Shown in pieces: positions 31,352-35,547 of a DNA stretch of 35,547 bases. The notes below the pieces were generated by a model that was not told where the DNA came from, ran no database searches, and saw nothing but the letters and a program-made list of their open reading frames with translations. Made by a program: the position numbers and the translations under genes. Origin of the DNA: Candidatus Hydrogenedens sp. (lineage in GTDB: Bacteria; Hydrogenedentota; Hydrogenedentia; Hydrogenedentales; CAITNO01); contig JAAYJV010000157.1 of the NCBI GenBank assembly GCA_012522755.1, positions 1 to 35,547 on the forward strand, written 5' to 3'. The first letter of the stretch is position 1, and each line of letters opens with the position of its first letter.

Positions 31352-32884
31352 ATGAATATACCGGAATATGTGGAGAAAACAGTAGGTCAGGCGCCTGATA
31401 ACCCCATGATCTTTTTTGAAAAGGAAGAGGTCACCTACGGCCAGATGTTCGAACGGTCCTGTCTCGTGGCCGGCAATCTGAAAGCGCTGGGCATACAGCC
31501 GGGCGACAAGATAGCCCTTATGCTAGGAAACAGTCTGGAATACCTGTATTGTTTTCTTGGATTCGGCCGTATAGGGGCACTCATGGTGCCTATTAATCCG
31601 GCATTGAGTTTTGAAGAGTATATCTATATCATTGAAAACTCTGAGGCGCGCTTTCTTGTTCTCATGCCCGAACTGCTCCCTGTTCTTCCGCGCCTGCTCG
31701 AAGTGTTGCCTCAACTTGAAAAAGTATTTGTCGCCGGGCCTGATACAGAGCACAGCACCTCTTTTTCCAGTCTCCTGGAGCCCTGCGAAATCCCGGAGAA
31801 TACAGCCACGAGCGATTCCGACGCCGCACTCATCTACACCTCGGGTACAACAGGAAAGCCCAAAGGCGTCATCCTCACGCACGGCAATTATATCTGGGAT
31901 GCTCTGGCCCTTTACCGTTCCAATCGCATCAGCTCCGAAGATCGCTTTCTCTGTGTGCTGCCTCTCTTCCATGTCAATGCTCAGGTCGTTTCCATTCTCA
32001 CCCCCATGCTGTGCAACGCCCGCATCTTTCTTGTGGCTGGCATGTTCAATCCTTTCACCATATTGCCCATGATTGAACAATATAAAATCACAACCATGAG
32101 TGCCGTGCCCACCATTTACGGACTTTTGACACGCTTGCCCAAGGCCGAATCCGCTGATGTGAGCTCCATCCGGTTCTTTGTTTCCGGCGCCGCACCCATG
32201 CCCGAGGCCATTTACAGGGAAGTACAGCGGGTCTTCAAAAAACCACTCATCATGGGTTACGGCTTGAGTGAAGCTACCTGCGCCAGTTCCGTGGCGGATC
32301 ATGAAGATCCCATCCGCTGGAATTCCGTCGGACCGGCCCTGCGTTATACCTCCATCCGAATCGTGGATAAAGCAGGAAAAGATCTGCCTGTGGGCGAAAT
32401 AGGGGAAGTCCTTATTGCCGGACCAACGGTCATGAAAGGATATTATCGAAATCCGGAAGCAACGGCTGAAGTCCTGCAAGATGGGTGGCTGAAAACCGGA
32501 GATCTGGGGCATTTCGACTCGGAAGGCTATCTCTATATTGTCGATCGGGTCAAGGACATGATCATCCGCGGCGGGCTTAATGTTTACACCGCCCAGGTGG
32601 AACAGATCATTGCACGTATGGACGCCGTGGAAGAAGTCGCTGTCATCGGTGTGGATGAAGCCACTTGGGGACAGGAAGTCCTGGCCGTCGTTAAAATCAA
32701 AGAAGAGCATTCCCTCACAGAAAAAGAAGTCATTGCTTTTTGCAGGGAAAATCTCGCAGCCTTCAAATGTCCACGATATGTGCGCTTTATTGATGAACTC
32801 CCTAAAACAGCCATCGGTAAAGTACGCAAACACGAACTTCATACCCGTTTCGCCAAAATCGCCATGGGAAAAGACAAGTCCTGA
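31352..32884 (+). CDS. AMP-forming acyl-CoA synthetase/ligase
   Basis: The protein is 510 residues from the ATG at 31352, which has AGGAAAGAG upstream; an in-frame TTG at 31247 lies in the promoter. Members of this ANL superfamily activate a carboxylic acid with ATP and transfer it to coenzyme A. The motifs are complete: LIYTSGTTGKPKGVILTHGN (ATP loop), MGYGLSEATCAS and GWLKTGDLGHFDSEGYLYIVDR. The hinge is KDMIIRGGLNVYTAQVEQ, and PKTAIGKVRK has the catalytic Lys. The layout resembles medium/long-chain fatty acid-CoA ligases (FadD-like), but the acid cannot be fixed. It stands as a single gene, before the insertion sequence. Confidence 0.92.
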   Translation: MNIPEYVEKTVGQAPDNPMIFFEKEEVTYGQMFERSCLVAGNLKALGIQPGDKIALMLGNSLEYLYCFLGFGRIGALMVPINPALSFEEYIYIIENSEARFLVLMPELLPVLPRLLEVLPQLEKVFVAGPDTEHSTSFSSLLEPCEIPENTATSDSDAALIYTSGTTGKPKGVILTHGNYIWDALALYRSNRISSEDRFLCVLPLFHVNAQVVSILTPMLCNARIFLVAGMFNPFTILPMIEQYKITTMSAVPTIYGLLTRLPKAESADVSSIRFFVSGAAPMPEAIYREVQRVFKKPLIMGYGLSEATCASSVADHEDPIRWNSVGPALRYTSIRIVDKAGKDLPVGEIGEVLIAGPTVMKGYYRNPEATAEVLQDGWLKTGDLGHFDSEGYLYIVDRVKDMIIRGGLNVYTAQVEQIIARMDAVEEVAVIGVDEATWGQEVLAVVKIKEEHSLTEKEVIAFCRENLAAFKCPRYVRFIDELPKTAIGKVRKHELHTRFAKIAMGKDKS

Positions 32885-33095
32885 GTGGAAATATGGCCAA
32901 CAAAGCCTGTCCCCGGTTATAACATAACAACAGACTGTCAGGGAGCACTCCGGGTATGACATGCCCTTCGCAAAGATAACCATTCAAACCGTCAATAGGC
33001 CTCCGGGATCAGATGACTCTCAGAGCCGACGTTCACGGGCATATTTTTCATTTGATTGCCCTTTTCCCCAATAAACACGGGCATATCTATACCCG
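32885..33095. other. gap before the insertion sequence
   Basis: No gene is seen. The 11-mer CACGGGCATAT occurs twice, at 33034-33044 and 33076-33086. The stretch lies outside or at the edge of the IS. Confidence 0.4.
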
Positions 33096-34897
33096 ACACA
33101 GCCAAATATTTTGTCAAAATATAGCCATGTAAATTATATTATAACTCCTGATAATTAGTGTCATATCGTATATAATGTAGCCATGTATATTGATATCGTG
33201 CCCAATAGAAAATCACCGCCGGCCATCCTGTTGCGTAAATCAACGCGACAAGGAGGAAAGGTGGTAAAGAAAACCATCGCCAATCTCAGCGAATGCTCCC
33301 CCGAAGTGATAGCGGGCTTACGGCTGTTGCTGGCGGGTAAAACCCTCGTGCCTGCCGATGAATTGCTCACTATTGAACGCTCTTTGCCTCATGGCCACGT
33401 GCAGGCCGTGTTGGGCTTCATGGGCCGGTTGGGTATGGATACGCTGCTGTCCTCTCGTCCCTGCCGGCAACGCGATCTGGTGATGGCGATGATTGCACAG
33501 CAAATTCTTGATCCCTCCTCAAAACTGGCCGTAACACATCTGTGGCATACCACTACGCTTGCCCGGGAACTGTCGGTTGAGAATGCCCATGTGAATGAAC
33601 TTTATGATGCCCTGGACTGGCTGCTGGAACGCCAGAGTCGCATTGAGAACAAACTTGCCAAACGACATCTTTCCCAAGGCGCTGTTGTTCTCTTCGATGT
33701 TTCAAGTTCTTCCTGTCATGGTCGCAGCTGTCCGCTTGCGGTACGCGGTTATCATCGCGACGGCGAAAAATTACCCGGTATTGTTTACGGGTTGCTTGCC
33801 GACAGTGAAGGCCGGCCCATATCCGTAGATGTATATCCGGGCAATACCGCCGACCCTGTCACCGTACCGGATCAGGTGGAAAAATTACGCGGACGCTTTG
33901 GCCTTGAACGGGTGATATTGGTGGGGGACCGGGGTATGTTGACCCGGACGCAGATAGACATGCTGCGTCATTATCCGCAGTTGGGCTGGATATCCGCGTT
34001 GCGTTTTGGCGCCATACGCAAACTGGCGGCACAGGAGGCATTCCAGCCTTCTCTTTTTGACGAGCAGAATCTGGCGGAGGTCACCAGTGACGATTATCCG
34101 GGGGAGCGTCTGATGGTCTGTTATAATCCACTTTTGGCGCAGGCCAGATGCCGCACACGCAATGAACTGCTTGAGGCGACAGAAAAGGATTTGCAGAAGA
34201 TTACGGTTCAGTGTTCCCGACGGGTCCGCAAACCGCTTGATGAAAAAGAGATAGCCATCAAAGTCGGCAAGGTTCTGGACAAGCACAAGGTGGGCAAACA
34301 CTTTGAAATCCGAATATGGGACAACACGCTGTCTTATCAGCGCAAGCAGGACACTATTGAGACGGAAAGCCGTCTGGACGGTTTTTACATCATACGCACC
34401 AGTGAGAGCGAAGAAGCGCTGAATGCGTCTGACGCAGTACGTACCTGCAAGAGTCTGGGGCAGGTGGAGCAGGCCTTCCGGTGCATCAAAAAGACAGACC
34501 TTCATGTGCGTCCCATCCGTCATCGCAATGAACAGCGGGTACGTGCGCATATTTTTGTCTGTATGCTTGCATATTATGTGGTGTGGCATCTACGCAAGAC
34601 GCTGGCACCCATCCTTTTTGAAGATGAGCAGCTTGATGAGGACAGATGGACGCGCGACCCTGTGACCAAAGCGCAGCCATCCTCCTCGACCATGAAGAAA
34701 AAAAGAACGCTGCAATCAGCGCAGGGGTGGCCGACACACAGTTTGAAAACCTTATGGGCGGTCCTTGGCACTCGCTGTAAAAACGAAGTGAAAATGGGCG
34801 AGGGCAAAACGGCAGCCCACTTTATGCAATTAACCGAAGCAAGCGAATTCCAATGTCACATATTTGATTTGCTGGGACTTAAGCCATAAAGCTGTGT
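33096..34897 (+). mobile_element. insertion sequence of the IS1634 family (ends approximate)
   Basis: The element is defined by an intact transposase. Short inverted 7-mers ACACAGC (33096-33102) and GCTGTGT (34891-34897) flank the gene at suitable distances and may mark the ends. TACCC occurs at 33090-33094 and 34897-34901, but its position does not fit these ends cleanly, so a target duplication is not established. A promoter-like TTGTCA (33111-33116) with TATATT (33135-33140) lies inside the left end. Confidence 0.5.
33183..34889 (+). CDS. IS1634-family DDE transposase
   Basis: This 568-residue protein looks complete. The N-terminal segment (IVPNRKSPPAILLRKSTRQG) and KKTIANLSECSPE are typical of the IS1634/IS4-like group. 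The RNase H-like catalytic core has Asp172 in VVLFDVSSS, Asp249 in ILVGDRGMLT and Glu429 in LGQVEQAFRCIK. YHRDGEKLPGIVYGLLADSE and DVYPGNTADP lie between, as in related enzymes. The C-terminus ends normally (FDLLGLKP). It cuts and pastes its own element. An in-frame GTG at 33261 follows a strong AAGGAGG and could yield a form lacking the first 26 residues. No frameshift or stop is seen, so the element may be active. Confidence 0.92.
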   Translation: MYIDIVPNRKSPPAILLRKSTRQGGKVVKKTIANLSECSPEVIAGLRLLLAGKTLVPADELLTIERSLPHGHVQAVLGFMGRLGMDTLLSSRPCRQRDLVMAMIAQQILDPSSKLAVTHLWHTTTLARELSVENAHVNELYDALDWLLERQSRIENKLAKRHLSQGAVVLFDVSSSSCHGRSCPLAVRGYHRDGEKLPGIVYGLLADSEGRPISVDVYPGNTADPVTVPDQVEKLRGRFGLERVILVGDRGMLTRTQIDMLRHYPQLGWISALRFGAIRKLAAQEAFQPSLFDEQNLAEVTSDDYPGERLMVCYNPLLAQARCRTRNELLEATEKDLQKITVQCSRRVRKPLDEKEIAIKVGKVLDKHKVGKHFEIRIWDNTLSYQRKQDTIETESRLDGFYIIRTSESEEALNASDAVRTCKSLGQVEQAFRCIKKTDLHVRPIRHRNEQRVRAHIFVCMLAYYVVWHLRKTLAPILFEDEQLDEDRWTRDPVTKAQPSSSTMKKKRTLQSAQGWPTHSLKTLWAVLGTRCKNEVKMGEGKTAAHFMQLTEASEFQCHIFDLLGLKP

Positions 34898-34993
34898 ACC
34901 CAGTAAATGCGCATTTGTTTTTTGCGAAAAGCCCTGATATTATTGGACCAAACCCACTTTTTCCCTGTGAACTCCGGCTTAAGAGAGCTGAAA

Positions 34994-35547
34994 ATGGCAG
35001 TTACATTGTTTCTCGCCGCATCCGTGCTAAGCCAAATTGTGCCTCAGACAAGTTTCATGGATGCCGATACGCTTCGCCTTGCGCTCCTTGAGCAGCTTCT
35101 TGCCATGGAGAGTATCGAATGTTCTTACACATATTGCTGCAGCAAACGGGCGGAAGAACAACTGGATCGGCTGGAAATGCGATGGAAAAACGGGTGGCTA
35201 TTATGGTACGCCAGCCGCCCGACAAATCCTTCCGACAATCCTCAGGCCAATAATTTAATCATGGAGTCTATTGTAGATGGGGCGGTTTCCGGGTATTGGC
35301 AGAGCGCCAACAGCTCTGAATCTTATTACCACACAAATTACGAAATGCTACGGTTTATGGCATACGACGAATTGTCCCCACTGACAGTTCTGGGTTTGAG
35401 CTTTATTTTTTCATACACCCGCAATTTGCGAGATATGTTGCAGGCTGAAACATCTCCTTATATGGAGCTTCGCGGCGAACAGATTTTGCTCTTTTTATTT
35501 CCCGATCCTCCCGATGGCGATTTCAGTGAGAATGAAACAATGGACGC
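34994..35547 (+). CDS. secreted hypothetical protein, cut by the window end
   Basis: From the ATG at 34994 the frame stays open for 184 codons to the end of the window, too long to be chance. The beginning MAVTLFLAASVLSQIVPQTS reads as a signal peptide. An in-frame GTG at 34967 would add VNSGLRELK, giving a better charged start, but neither has a strong ribosome binding site. After it come ADTLRLALLEQLLAMESIEC, a Cys pair (YCC), an acidic-basic helix and a Trp/Tyr-rich region. The layout vaguely recalls LolA-like or outer-membrane lipoprotein carrier folds seen in planctomycete-type proteins, but I do not claim this. No function is recognised. Confidence 0.65.
   Translation, partial: MAVTLFLAASVLSQIVPQTSFMDADTLRLALLEQLLAMESIECSYTYCCSKRAEEQLDRLEMRWKNGWLLWYASRPTNPSDNPQANNLIMESIVDGAVSGYWQSANSSESYYHTNYEMLRFMAYDELSPLTVLGLSFIFSYTRNLRDMLQAETSPYMELRGEQILLFLFPDPPDGDFSENETMD

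Noticed and set aside
31523-32983. Long minus-strand frame opposite the acyl-CoA ligase
   Set aside because: Low-complexity, His/Phe/Gly-rich shadow of a gene whose motifs are complete on the plus strand.
33090-34901. TACCC as target-site duplication of the IS
   Set aside because: The copies do not sit at matching distances from the inverted 7-mers, so the ends are not settled.
1-35547. Sigma-54 -24/-12 promoters, tRNA genes, CRISPR arrays and phage or defence genes
   Set aside because: Read for by eye; no TGGCAC-N5-TTGC pair in an intergenic region, no cloverleaf, no spaced direct-repeat array and no recognisable phage or defence protein was found.

Overview
The window reads as a compact chromosomal segment of a Gram-negative environmental bacterium. 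The serine protease at 13244-15733 ends in two EF-hand-like repeats (motifs such as SELLRLIQ and DGFAPG). From memory I associate this tail with Candidatus Hydrogenedentes and related PVC/FCB-neighbour lineages. A Tat-exported sulfatase, a BNR sialidase-like protein, a DUF1080-like domain and an SSS symporter fit such a glycan-degrading, aquatic or gut-type lifestyle. The phylum assignment is inference, not proof.

Layout. 387-4808 (+) is a type IV pilus/type II secretion minor-pilin operon: two prepilin-like proteins, a large PilX-like protein carrying a CxxCH motif and an EF-hand loop, and a secreted HEAT-like protein. 4834-5952 (-) is an aldose-epimerase-like DUF4432 protein. 6090-6659 (+) is a membrane-anchored protein with a run of 12 prolines. 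6690-7262 is a gene-free AT-rich stretch with many DnaA boxes directly before dnaN (7307-8419), a good oriC candidate although dnaA is not seen. A class III aminotransferase (-) follows. Then comes a (+) run: HIT hydrolase, aroE, a small conserved-looking protein, a PTS EIIA fused to a C4 zinc ribbon, a cyclic-nucleotide-binding protein, the serine protease and a degenerate esterase/DUF1080-like protein.

17139-18599 (-) is rpoN, and 18981-19640 (+) is pcm. 19653-25696 (-) is a same-strand group of SSS symporter, Bcp-type peroxiredoxin, GT2 glycosyltransferase, aldo/keto reductase and sulfatase. An M23 peptidase (+) faces rsmG (-), and the gap between them holds two identical parS-type palindromes. 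rsmG is the last gene of a tightly overlapping operon with a GT4 glycosyltransferase and an unrecognised 173-residue protein. 29421-32884 (+) holds a TPR protein, a sialidase-like protein and an AMP-forming acyl-CoA-type ligase. 33183-34889 is an intact IS1634-family transposase. The window ends inside a secreted hypothetical protein starting near 34994.

Together, the DnaA-box cluster next to dnaN and the parS pair next to rsmG suggest an origin-proximal region whose usual partners (dnaA, parA, parB) have been separated by rearrangement. Strand composition changes sign near 19 kb, which also hints at rearrangement. I saw no tRNA, rRNA, CRISPR array or recognisable defence system.
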